Of a stretch of 64,000 bases of DNA, positions 10,800 to 21,642 are shown in pieces. Each line of letters begins with the position of its first letter. Within the stretch, counting starts at the first letter, position 1. The notes under the pieces were generated by a model. It worked only from the letters and a program-made list of their open reading frames with translations. It did not search any database and was not told where the DNA came from. Origin of the DNA: Coprinellus micaceus (Eukaryota; Basidiomycota; Agaricomycetes; Agaricales; Psathyrellaceae). The stretch spans positions 1,116,001-1,180,000 of the forward strand of contig OX596334.1 of the NCBI GenBank assembly GCA_951394405.1. Reading direction: 5' to 3'. The position numbers were made by a program, and so were the translations under genes.

Positions 10800-13107
10800 T
10801 TAAACGACATGGCCACAAAGGCGCTTTCGGGGTGCATCTTCACCGTCTACCTGGGCCGAAACATTCGGGCGCTTGTTCGAGGGAGGCGGCGGGGGAGAGG
10901 GGAGGTCTATTATGGGAGCAGCAGGCGCACGCACATCATGACCAGCTTCAAGGGGCGAGGGGGGGTCCGGGGTCGCCAAGCATTGGGGATGTGGCGCTCG
11001 TTCTTCCTCATTCGGACCCTCGCGTACAAGCACAGCGATCGCTTTCTCGAAAGCAGCCTTGGACCTTTCGAAATAGACATCGAGGGTCTGCGCTAGCTCA
11101 TCGTAGGCTTTCAGTTTACCCGCATCGTCTAGCTTGAGCGCGCCGTGAATGTCTTCCTTCTTGTTTCGAGCGTCTCGGACGACAGAGTGGAACTCCCGCA
11201 GCAGCGTGGTGCAAGCTTTGCCCCAGTAGGGCGCGACGTCGCGAGGCTTTGCTGGTGTGAGCACGAAGATCGTCTTGGCGTCGGAGACCTTGTCTAGGTC
11301 ATCAATATCCCAACGGTCAAGGAGGGCCGGTCTTTCCTTCTTCAGAACGCCCGGCCCTTCGAACATGTAGAGGAGGTAGCAGTAGATGTAGAATAGTGAT
11401 TCGAGCTCGTCCATATAATCCTGAGGGGGAGATGGAGTGATCGACCAATTCCTCACGACGGATATAGATTGATAAGCGCGAGTGCCCTACGCGAAATTTC
11501 CGAAATTTCGAGTCAGTGGTGGAATGCCGAAAGTGGGCAAGCGACTTACAATATCTGGGTCTGCGGGGAGGGAAGATATACCGCCTTCCGTATACGTGGC
11601 CATGTCGAGGTCGATCAATACTCCTCGGGAGCCTGCCGGGGCTCCTTTGTTACCCAAAAGGATGTTGAGCATAGAGATATCCCGGTGAATGATCCCGCGC
11701 TTGAAGAGCTCGCGGTGACCTGGGAAAACAGTGAGCTCATTCCCAGAGGTTTAATTCGACGCCACGTACCAATGAGGGCGTCGCGAAGGGCGTACATCAG
11801 CTGCAAACGAGAATGGAAACGCCATAACGGGGCGCCATACCGCTTCAGAGCTAAACGAAGCTTGAAACGATTGCGGAATTCATCGGGGTCGAAGCCTGGA
11901 GGTCGAAATTTGGCCGTCTGGGCACAAAGTTCCTGGTAGGCAAGCATCTCGACGACTCCAGGAATTCCCTTGGCCACAGACAGATACTCACATTCTGACA
12001 CTCGAGAGTCTGTATGCCAAGTGTCTTTGACGACAACACGCTCACCAGTAGCAGGATTTTTTGCATACCACGTGACTGTACCTCGACCGCGAATACCTGG
12101 GCGAACGAACGGCGGCTGGGTCATGTCAAGGTCATAGATCTTGGAACTTGGAGGGGCATCAACGTCTTCACGATCGCACTCGTCGAGGTGGATGGTACTT
12201 GCAATCTTTCTTACAGAGACTGTGTCAATCGTCCACTGCACGGAAGTGTCGAGCCCAAGGTCTTCCTCATTCGGAGACGTAAGACCAATCACAAACTGTA
12301 CGAGCAAGCCTGAGTCCCTGTGGATGTCGAAAAGAGGGGTCACGTAGACCCCGCTGCGGTCGTAGTGGACAAGGCGGAACACCTTTTCGGTCATGAGCAG
12401 CGAGCGAGCAAAGTGCCGATTGGGCTGTTGGATGAATATTTGGCTGGAAACGGTCAGTAAAAAGGACTTTGAGGATCAAATAAGAATGTGAGCTCACCGA
12501 TCGTACACGACCAGACGCTTACAGTGAGGCTTCCGCTTCCCCTTACGTCTATCGAGCTTCACGTCGATCACAGCTGCGACGTTGGTATAACCCACGTCCT
12601 CAATTCCCTTCGCGCCCTCAGGAACCTCGAAGGAAGGTCCCGTAGCCTTTATGCAGATCCCGGGCTTCGTAAAGTGCTCCCCGTTGTCGTGCACCAAAGG
12701 TATGTCGTGGGTGTCGATGGCTGTTCGGCTTGAACCCGCTGGAGGAACTGGGTGGAAATGCCCGATGATGGCGTCCAGAACGCAAATGAAGACCCCGCGG
12801 AGCTCGCTTTCGTCGACCGGATCCACTGGTAGAGTCGTCCATTCATTGCGATGGGCTTTGTATCCTACGTCCTCTCCCCCTAGAAATGTCGAAATCTCCG
12901 CTTGGGTGGAGAGCTCGCGGTAGATCGCCCTCGCCGAGTCTTCCGTCACTTATGCACCCTATATCCAATCTCTTCCAAGGCCTCCTCTTCCTCGATAGCC
13001 TGCACCTTGCTCGTTCGAGGATTTCCGGCGCTCTTAGCCAACGGGTGACATTTGTCTTGGCGGGTGAAAATGTACTCTTGTTCGACGGGCGCGAGTTGGG
13101 CAGTCAT
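10800..13107 (-). CDS. FunK1 protein kinase C (subtype 3), frameshift in exon 1
   Basis: FunK1 kinase. Exons 13107-12498, 12443-11770, 11719-11550 and 11486-10800. Exons 2-4 have the family lengths and phases. Exon 1 is 610 nt, one short of the phase needed. The protein reads cleanly to IGYRVHK, then hits TGA near 12950, and homology resumes in the next frame at VTEDSARAIYREL. Paralogues D and H read through here. The signal is thus a one-base loss at about 12948-12952, either a real mutation or an assembly error. Otherwise everything is present: ATGPSFEVP, FIQQPNRHFARSL, RGRGTVTW, VVVKDTWH, HRDISMLNILLG, LIDLDMA, YQSISVV, DELESLFYIYC, and the basic tail SNKRP...RKRLCG. It is divergent from D and shares a 340-bp promoter region with it. 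Confidence 0.75.
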
Positions 13108-13236
13108 CGCTTTCGGGTGTGGCAAAGTATTCGCAAAGGTAGAGGGCACCACCTTGGTTCACGCTGGTGGTGGTTGAAGCAAGAGATCGAATGGACGCGC
13201 CGACGCGAAGCGACGTGACAAGATTAGTCAGCGGCG

Positions 13237-13246
13237 CGACCACGTG
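13237..13246 (+). promoter_or_regulatory. Shared C/D promoter element (one mismatch)
   Basis: CGACCACGTG, one mismatch to CGATCACGTG, in the 340-bp divergent region between C (start 13107) and D (start 13448). Its orientation matches the rule seen elsewhere for D, 201 bp away, and is reversed for C, 129 bp away. Confidence 0.45.
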
Positions 13247-13447
13247 AAAAGACCAGTTTGGGAGCTCCGCCTAGCTCGGCGCTTGTCACGGTTCGTCAGG
13301 GTTCTTTCTTTCCCATCAACCTCCACCACCTCTGAAAGTTGCAGCCATCGTCCCACCAAAAGGCCAGTAAATAGAATACCTGAGCGTAAGTGCCGCCTCA
13401 GGGTATCAGCCACTGCCAACATCCGTACCGAACGCCCCACCACACCG

Positions 13448-15844
13448 ATGGCAGCACCCGAATTTATCTTCAACCTCGGAATCGAGGGCGAGTGTCCCTT
13501 AGCAAGGACAGCTGGTAATTCCACCACGAGCAGCGTGAAGAAAGTTGAGGAGCAGGAAGCCCTGTATGAGCTTTGTGGGAAGCAGGTCCCTGAGACGAAG
13601 AAGGAGTGTACCGAGAAGGTCTACCAGGAACTAGTAATGATCCACGACATCTCCGACTTTCTGAGGTCTTCCAAGTCAGGATACGACTCGAAGTGCGGCA
13701 CCTGGGCGATTCTTCCTACGGCTCCAACGAGTGAAGCCGAGCTCCACGAGGCACTAACGAACCTCATCAACATTATCATCGCACACTTCCACCCCAACCC
13801 AGAACCAGGGATGTCCCGCGTAGCGGTAAACTCTCGGGACATTGCTCTGGTCCATGACAACGGCACCCTTTTTACGAAACCCAGCATCTGTATCAAGGCA
13901 ACCGGTCCGTCGTTCGAAGTCCCTGAAGACGCTGAACGATCGGATGGTCTCGGCTATACCAACGTCGCCTCCGTCTTCGAGGTACGGCTAGACGATGAAA
14001 AAGGGACGCGAACACAGCACTGCCAACGACTTGCTGCTTACTCCAGGTGAGCGTTGGTCCAGTTCCCCTTCAATTATACCTACTGATAGTCACCGTAGAC
14101 AGATATTCATCCAGCAGCCGAATCGAAATTTCGCCCGCTCGCTGCTCCTTACCGAAAAACAGTTCAGGCTCGTCCACTACGACCGGAGCGTCGTTTACGC
14201 CACCCCACTCTTGGACATCCACAAGGACGCCAGTCTGTTCGTTCAATTCGTCCTTGGCTTGACCTCCCCCATCGAACGCCATCTGGGTCTCGACACCTCT
14301 GTCCAGTGGACGATCGACGCGCAGTCAGGCAGGAAAGCTTCCGGGACCGTTGAGCTCAGCAAGTTCGATGAAGTTACGAAAGCCCCGTCAACCTTGGTGT
14401 ACGAGCTCGATATGAGCGAACCGCCCTTCCTCCGCCCTGGCATTCATGGCCGGGGCACTGTTGGCTGGCATGCGAAGGATCCTGCCACTGGGGAAGGAGT
14501 TCTTGTCAAGGACATATGGCATACAGACTCCAGGGTATCGGAATGCGAGTATCTCCAGGCTGCACAGGGTATTCCTGGAATCGTCGAGTTGCTAGCTTCC
14601 CAGAATAACTGCGCGGAGACACAGCAATACCTTCCGCCTGGGCTCCCCAACCCCGAGTATCACAATCGCTGCAAGCTTCGCGTTGCTGTGAAGAAGTATG
14701 GGCTTCCTCTCTGGTACTTCCGGTCTCGCATACAACTGTTGAGAGCACTGCGCGACACCCTGATTGGTGAGCGCCCTTTTCCAACCAGTACGGTAGTAAG
14801 CTAACATGTGCTATAGCGCACCACGAGCTATTTGAGCGAGGGATTCTTCACCGCGACGTCTCTATGTTCAATCTTCTCCTTGGCCTACCAAACGCATCAG
14901 AAGGATGTCGTGGTATACTCATTGATCTGGACATGGCCATCCGCACCGAAGATTGCAAATCTATTTTGCCTGCGGACCCACATACGGTATGTTATGGTCT
15001 GTTCCTCCCGCCTGTAGTGCTCTCTCAACTATTCCCTTAGGGCACGCGGATGTACCAGTCGGTCGCCGTCCTCGAAAACTGGAAGGCGACACCAATCCCT
15101 CCCCACGATTATATGGACGACCTCGCATCCTTCTTCTACGTCTTCTCCCACATCATATACTCCTTTCAGAAGCCAGGAGTCCTAATGACGCCGCGGCCCC
15201 GATTTCTCCAACCTTGGTGCGACAACGACCTCACCCAGGCTGTGCCCTACAAGAGTGCCTATACCCTTCATCCTCCTGAATACGAGCTCATCGCTCCCTA
15301 CTGGGGCGATGTGTGCATGGACCTTTTGGAAGAGTTTCAACAACTCATTGGGAAGATCCTCTACGACAAAACCGCCATTCGAGGGAGGAGGCGCACGACT
15401 GATGAAGCCAGGGTCGAGGCGTACGACGCGCTATCCAGAAGCCACAACACCTACTTCGAAAAGGCGAAATCGTTCCTGGACAATGCGGTCTCCGAACTCG
15501 ATAAGGAGGGACTGAATGCCGAGGAGCTCGAGCCGTATCCCGAAAACTTCGTATCTCCCCACCTCAAGTCAGGCGTACCTCCAGCTCCCACCCCTGTGAA
15601 GGCCCCCATAGATACCTCGATCAAATCAAGCTTGTGTGCGCGCCCTGCCAGCCCAGCTTCCCGAGTGAGCAAGAAACGCTTATTCGAGGATAACGAGGGG
15701 GGTACGCCTCGCAAAAGGATTCGAGAGGTCCCCGAACAGGCCCCTGCCACTGTTCCTCTTTGTCCGACACCTTCACAGAAGGGCCACTGCGCGCCAAAGG
15801 AGGAGGTCGCAGGTACCCTTTCACCTACCACTGGCGCGACGTAG
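13448..15844 (+). CDS. FunK1 protein kinase D (subtype 3)
   Basis: FunK1 kinase on the plus strand, exons 13448-14046, 14099-14766, 14817-14986 and 15041-15844, 746 aa. I start at MAAPEFIF, which aligns with the starts of C and H; the frame is open further upstream but that part is promoter. N-terminal landmarks are PLARTAGNSTTSS, ICIKATGPSFEVP and GYTNVASVF. Kinase landmarks are IFIQQPNRNFARSL, HGRGTVGW, VLVKDIWH, HRDVSMFNLLLG, LIDLDMAI, GTRMYQSVAV and DDLASFFYVFSH. The tail has SKKRLFED...RKRIRE, a bipartite nuclear-localisation-like signal. Divergent neighbour C is the same subtype, so D is probably an inverted duplicate of a C-like gene. Confidence 0.88.
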
Positions 15845-16393
15845 ACCTCCACATGAAATCCACCTCTCACTTACCCCCACGGGAGTTCTGTTTCCGTATT
15901 TCCCACTATCTCTATATGGTTCCCTTTTTTATGCTACCTTTGCACGCTCTCTTCCCTCCTCGACTTTTCCATTTGCTTCTCTCCCGTACCTTTTCCCTCG
16001 ATGGCCTCTGTCTACCAGTACGTTTCTCGCATCTGATTCCAACGCCCTAACTTGTACGCTTCCCCCCATATATCCACCATGCTCTGGAACAAATATATTG
16101 TCACTTTCCCAACGATCAAGTGTCGACAACCGGACCTAGAGGACGAGACTCTCTACCTCTCTCCAACCGCATTGCCGCCCCCGCAACCACTGGCGCCCAT
16201 TACAACGACGGCGAAGCCTCAGACCTTGCGCCGAGCTATCGGGATTCTACGAAGTCTTTGGGCTCCGCGACCCTAACACTGGGCAGTTGATCCACGTGTA
16301 TTGGGGGAGCGTGGCATGTAACAGCATCTCACTCCCCAACTTTCCCAACATCCTTGCTTCGCCTCACACTCCCCTCAGCACTGTGAACCGCAT
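15845..16393. other. Intergenic region between D and F-box gene E
   Basis: 550 bp with the 3' flank of D and the promoter of E. It contains a CACGTG at 16293-16298, about 95 bp before the E start, but not the extended kinase element. No gene is supported. Confidence 0.45.
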
Positions 16394-18140
16394 ATGCCTC
16401 TTCTCTCACTCTCGCCTCCGTTGTGGTCTCGAATCTTTGATTATGCCTGCCAGGACGATGGCACCACGGGCCTCTCGCTCTCCACAACTTCAAGGGATGC
16501 TCGAGCTTTATCGGCATCGCATCGATACCAGTCGGTCCGAATCATTGGGTGGCGACAACTCCTCGCGTTCGAAGGGGTATTTGAGAACCTACCCAAGGAG
16601 CACCAGGGTATCGTGAACCTATACGTCAAACTACCGTCAGTCTTTGAGGCTGGGTATCCAGACGACGGAATGTGGGCGCCGGAGGACGAATCTGACGACG
16701 AGTCGTACGTTCCTTCTGAGGACGGAGACGAATCGAGTGACGAATCGGAGGCGGATAACGAAGCTGAGGGCAGCTACACACAGGGTTCGCCAAAAGGGTA
16801 CGAATCCACGTACGATCCCGATGGTACGGTCGACGCCCTCCTACTCAACCCCAAAACCGGCACACCTCTCGAATACGATCCACGCCCCAGCTTCCAGGCC
16901 GAAGGCCATCTCTATTCCACCATGAGCCGCCTCCTTGATGCGTGCTCGCATTCACTCGAAGTCTTCACCCTGCACTGGAAGCCTCAGGCGGCGTCGCAGT
17001 GTGGTGCTGCATTCATTCTGCCGGAATCCTTACCGAAACTCCAGAGCTTGGCTGTATGGCAGGAAAGTGTAGAGTTGTACAAGCCCTCTTCCAACACCTG
17101 GGAGAAGCGAATCGCTCAGGGACTAGAGAATAGGGTCACATCCCTACCTTCTTTGGAACGCCTGGAAATGAATGTCACGATCGATGGTAATTGGCCCGAA
17201 CATTTGGCCTTGGAAAGCACCCAGCTCAAGTACGCGACTGCGCCATGTGCCTCCGTAAAGTGCGTCTGGATTCCGCCAGCCTCGGTTCCCAATGCTAACC
17301 TCTTTGCTAGGCGTCTTCATGACCTCGGCGCCACGCGAATACGTGTTTTCTGCAACTGCGCGGTCTGCTTCCCCGTCGAATGGCCAGTTAGTCGGGCATC
17401 CTTCCGTGCTAGCGCCATCGACTTCGATGAGAACTGGGAAGATCAGGTTATCTGCCACTCCACTCATACTGGCTTCGCCTGGAGAGATCCAACACCATCT
17501 GATGATGAGGACGACGAGCCTCCAACACCCGCAGAGGGGTCCGAGCGGGGGCCAAAGCCTGAACCCACAACGATATACCCACTCTCAGAATTCGACCTGA
17601 TGATGAAGGACATAATTATCGGCGTATTCAGGAGCCTAGATGAGAAACCAAGTGAACCCCTCCCACAAAATGGGTTGGCTGACGAGGAGGAAGAGACATT
17701 TTGGATGGAAACCCCAGCCTCTGAAACTAGGGAGGCGGTCACGGTGGTTGTCAAAGACCCGGAAGGGCCCGCAATTGCGGTCCTGGTGTTTGCTTGGCTC
17801 GAGGTCCGTAGTTTATTTGACTTTATCGATCGAGCCCTAACCTCCTCTCGCTCACTCGCAGGATGGGGACGATGCTGAATATCTTGATGCTGTTCTGCTC
17901 GCGGATAAGAGGGGCTATATTCGCCTGGATGACCACGCGCAACGTCTCGAATCTCGTGGTTTGGAGAAGGGCACGCAGCTGGAAATGTACGACATCTCTC
18001 GGAAGGTGTGGTCCCCTGTGACTATGGCCTTGGTCCTGGGCCCATTCCCCTCGAGGAGAGTCATCTTTCTACGTCGAAGAGGAGTGAAGCAAACGAATCA
18101 CTTCGACGCCTTCTTGGCTCTTGGACGACATGCGATTTAG
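16394..18140 (+). CDS. F-box-like protein E
   Basis: Probable F-box substrate adaptor for an SCF ubiquitin ligase, of the basidiomycete-expanded type. Exons 16394-17229, 17311-17803 and 17862-18140, 535 aa. The 81-nt first intron keeps the frame open, so an unspliced reading looks coding. I call it because the paralogue at 53.4-55.2 kb has a donor at the identical codon (CTCAA then GTACGC) and in that copy the intron shifts the frame. Residues 1-40 (LSPPLWSRIFDYACQDD, LSLSTTSRDARALS) match a degenerate F-box. A strongly acidic Asp/Glu/Ser region follows at about 95-140, then a leucine-rich C-terminal half with RIRVFCNC and a conserved last exon (LEMYD...W.P). The only non-kinase gene inside the FunK1 array. 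Confidence 0.75.
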
Positions 18141-18600
18141 TCCATAATCGCGTTGTCGAAGTTGTATTTGTAGTCTGTCGAATATCTAAGCTGGCTGTAT
18201 CACTCCTGTCAATGAATCATTACGGACGTGAAAACGAGTGAGGTACGCGCGACGCGCAGTGCCCAATTCTTCGGATGGTCGCCACGACTGAGGGTAACGA
18301 GGAGGTACTACTGGGCGGGCGGTACTGGTTTCACGCAGTCAAGAGGTGGGCAAAAAATGTATGAAGTATTCCAACTGTTAGAAAGCCGGCCAACAAGAGA
18401 CTGATCGTCACGATCGTCAAGCGAATGGAGAAGCCAAAGACAGTCCAGGTGTGTGTAATGAGGTATTGATGTACAATGGGTATCAGAGAGCGTGTGGGTA
18501 TAGGTAGGTGGAGGGATGTTAATACGTAGACTAAGGTATATCACACGGGATGGGATGGAAGGAGGTTGAATGTTTCCCAAAGTGGGGGGTAGGGGGCGTT
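18141..18600. other. Convergent intergenic region
   Basis: 460 bp between the 3' ends of E and kinase F. Nothing beyond 3' flank sequence is seen. The inverted duplication appears to end at about the stop codon of F. Confidence 0.4.
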
Positions 18601-21223
18601 TTAAGACGAACGTTTCGTGACCCGATCACCACGCTTGGTAGTACGCCTTGCTTTGGAAGGGCGCTGGGTGTCCTTCTGTTCTTGTTCTCCCTCCTCCAAG
18701 CGTCGTTTGAGGATTCTCGGGGATCGACGGGGTCCGGCGTGGGGTTCAGGGCCCACTGGCGATTGCTGGCCCTGAGCCAGACCCTGAAGTTTACGGATGC
18801 GGGCAGATCTCCGAGGATCCACGATGATCGGAGCTGGGACGGGCGGGAGGGTCGTGGGGGAAGCGGGGGTTACGACAGCAGGAGGCGGGATGGTGTCGGC
18901 TTTCACAGTGGTACTGGAAGCCTTAACTCGATTAGTGACCTCACGTTTGTCGTCGCCACCCCGGTCTTGAGCTCTAGACACTGGGTCAATCACTTGAGGG
19001 GCGCGCCCGAGAGAACCGGGAGTCCGTGCAGAAGGAGCGGGGGCATGGGAGAGGGAAATGGAGGAGTTGGGTTGGAGTCTGAGTTCCTCGGGACTAAGAC
19101 CCTCCCCTTCGAGCTGGGCGATAGCTCTGTCGAATATTGCCTTTACCTTCTCGAAATGGACGTCAACATCCTGGGAAAACGCGGTCAGGGCCTCCAGCTT
19201 CCCATCCCGATCGAGGTTGCGATTCCTCGTGATCCTCACTTTCCTATCGAAGATCTCGCGGAGGTCCGTTCGGAACTCGAGCATCATTGTTCGTACGGCT
19301 TCGCCCCAGAACAATGGGATATCATCGACAGGAAAGTCGCCTCCCAGCGTGCTGGATTTAGCGGCAGCGACGAGGGAGTTATCCTCGTTGGCCCAAAGCA
19401 GAAACAAGTGGGGCGGGTCGCGATGTCGGACGCCCGGCCTCGAGAAAACGAAGATGATGTGACACAAAACGTAGAAAAATCCCTCTAGGTCGTCCAAGTA
19501 GTCCTGGGGCACCCCGATCTTGTCGCTCTCGCTGCGCATGACGAAGATGGACTGGTACAATCGCGTTCCCTGTGAATGGTTTCAGCACATTAGCGCGGGG
19601 TTCTACATTCTATCAAGCTCACGATTCTTGAGGTAGTCGGAACTGGAGAAACGCCATGCTCTGTCCGCACGGCCACGTCGAGGTCAATAAGGCAGCCTCG
19701 GCTGCCTTCAGGCGCATCGGGCGGGCCAAACAGAATGTTCGGCGCAGAGACGTCCCGGTGCAGGATCCCTCTTCTGTACAACTCCCTATGTCCTGTGAAC
19801 TGTGAGCCCGCGAAAATAGGCAAAGGAGGGGAAGGGCGTACCAACCAAGGCATCTCTTACCGCGCGGATAAGCTCCAAGCGCGAGTTGAAATGCCAAATC
19901 GAGGGCCCATACCGCTTCAGCACCAGTCGCTGCTTGATTCGGTTTCCAAAGTCTTTCGCCGTGAACCACTGTGGGCGGTAGTTCCGGGTCTCTGAGCAGA
20001 AATCCTGGTACGCGAGTAATTCTACGACACCCGGAATACCAGCCGCGGCACGCAGATGTTCCACCTCTGACGTGCGTGCCTCCGAACGCCATGCATCCTT
20101 AATCAAGACGGCTTCGTTTGTAGTGGGATTGGTGGCGTGCCAGCACACCGTTCCGCGACCGCGAATTGTGGGTCGAATGAGGGGAGGTTCGCCAATGTCC
20201 AAGTTGTACGTGACGGTTGTCGGGGCCCCCTTCTCGTCGGAGTATTCGTCGACTCGAATCGTACCAGAGACTTTCCTCCCCGTCACCTCATCGATGACCC
20301 ATTGGACGGAAGTGTCGAGGCCCAGGACCTCCTCGTTTGGACACGCCAAACCCAGTACGAGCCGAACGAACACCTCCTTCTCCTTGTGGATGTTGTACAA
20401 GGGGGTGACGTACGCTCCGCTCCGGTCGTAATGGGCGAGGCGGACGTGGTTCTCTGAGATCGTAAGCGAGCGCGCGAAGTGACGGTTTGGTTGTTGGAAG
20501 AATATTTGTCTGGAAAGATGATAAGTACCCCGGCGCACTGCCTACACCGCGCTAAACGTACCTGCAATAGACCGAGAGCCGCGTTGCCTGCTCCAGCTCG
20601 TCTCCCAGCGCTCCATCCAACCTCGCATCTATTACCCCGGCAACATTGGTGTACCCCAGACCCTCCGTCGCCTCCGGATTGCGGGGGACTTCGAAGGAAG
20701 GCCCAGTCGCCTTGATAGAGATGGAAGGGCGGCTTGCGTGCTTCCCGTTGTCGTGCGGAAGGAGGAGGTTGTGGGAGTCGGTCACAGAGCGCGCTACGCC
20801 AGGCCGAGGGGAGGGATAGAAATACCCGATAATGTTGGACGTGATCGAAATGAGGGAAGAGCGGAGCTCCGCTTCGTCTTCCTGTTCCCTGGAGAGTGCC
20901 GCCCAACAGCCCTTCTTCATATCGTATCCAGAGGTCGTGCCCCGCAAGTATTGGACGATCTCGTCGTCGGTCGCAAGGTTGTTGTATAGCTCCGTGGCCC
21001 AGCCGGGGTTCACTTGACGAATCTCATCTCCAAACTCTTGATACACCGCATTTTCGTGCTCCTGCTTCTTGTCCCTGCTGGTATGACCGTTCCTCGAGCC
21101 CTGGTCTGGACGCGTCTGCCGCTCCTCGGGCAGAGACAAGATGTAGTCAATCGCGGCCGATGGTTTCGCCGCTGCGTCGTCTTCGTCGTCGCTGCTGTCG
21201 TACCCCCTGCGAGTAGGGGCCAT
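18601..21223 (-). CDS. FunK1 protein kinase F (subtype 1)
   Basis: FunK1 kinase, exons 21223-20562, 20509-19842, 19792-19623 and 19569-18601, 822 aa, phases 2, 1, 0. The N-terminal region has SSDDEDD, AAIDYILSLPEE, RDKKQEHE, IKATGPSFEVP and GYTNVAGVI. Kinase landmarks are IFFQQPNRHFARSL, RGRGTVCW, VLIKDAWR, HRDVSAPNILFG, LIDLDVAV for DFG, GTRLYQSIFV and DDLEGFFYVLCH. The long C-terminal tail has two RRSxRIxK motifs (RRSARIRKL, RRSPRILKRR) and ends in a run of Lys/Arg (KARRTTKRGDRVTKR), suggesting a nuclear or nucleic-acid-associated protein. It is the counterpart of K in the inverted duplication. Confidence 0.88.
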
Positions 21224-21316
21224 GTAGAAAGTGAGATGGTGGTGGTTGCGGAGAGAGAGGTGACCGTTTCAAGCTCCGGTTCTCATCAAGGCGCGTGCCT
21301 CCCCAATTGAGAATTG

Positions 21317-21326
21317 CACGTGATCG
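21317..21326 (-). promoter_or_regulatory. CGATCACGTG element upstream of kinase F
   Basis: Exact match on the minus strand, 93 bp before the ATG. The flanking sequence (CGCGATCACGTGCAATTCTC in gene sense) is the same as in promoter K. An AT-rich TATATAAT-like stretch lies further upstream near 21390. Confidence 0.6.
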
Positions 21327-21642
21327 CGGTATGCCGACCCCGATTTCATGGCCCTCGAAGTCAGCTCTCTCGAGGGAATTCGATTGCAATATATAATACG
21401 GGCCTTGAACATGTCCTTGAAAAGCCACGGTTTAACCAGGAGTAGTGGAAAAGACCCATGAGAAGATATCCATAGTATACACAGAACCAGCTAATCTGGC
21501 AAACATAACCGCGAGTCGTATTCCCTAGTACTGGTATGGCTAATATAACCGCAAATGTAAGCTACTTAAAAGGTTATCTAGAGCATCGTCGGACCGAACT
21601 ACAAAGGAAAGCAGCAGCCTCGGTCAATACAAGATGGTAGGG

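Noticed and set aside
13244..13447. N-terminal extension of kinase D upstream of 13448
   Set aside because: Open by chance; paralogues start at the position equivalent to MAAPEF, and the extension overlaps the divergent promoter with the E-box.
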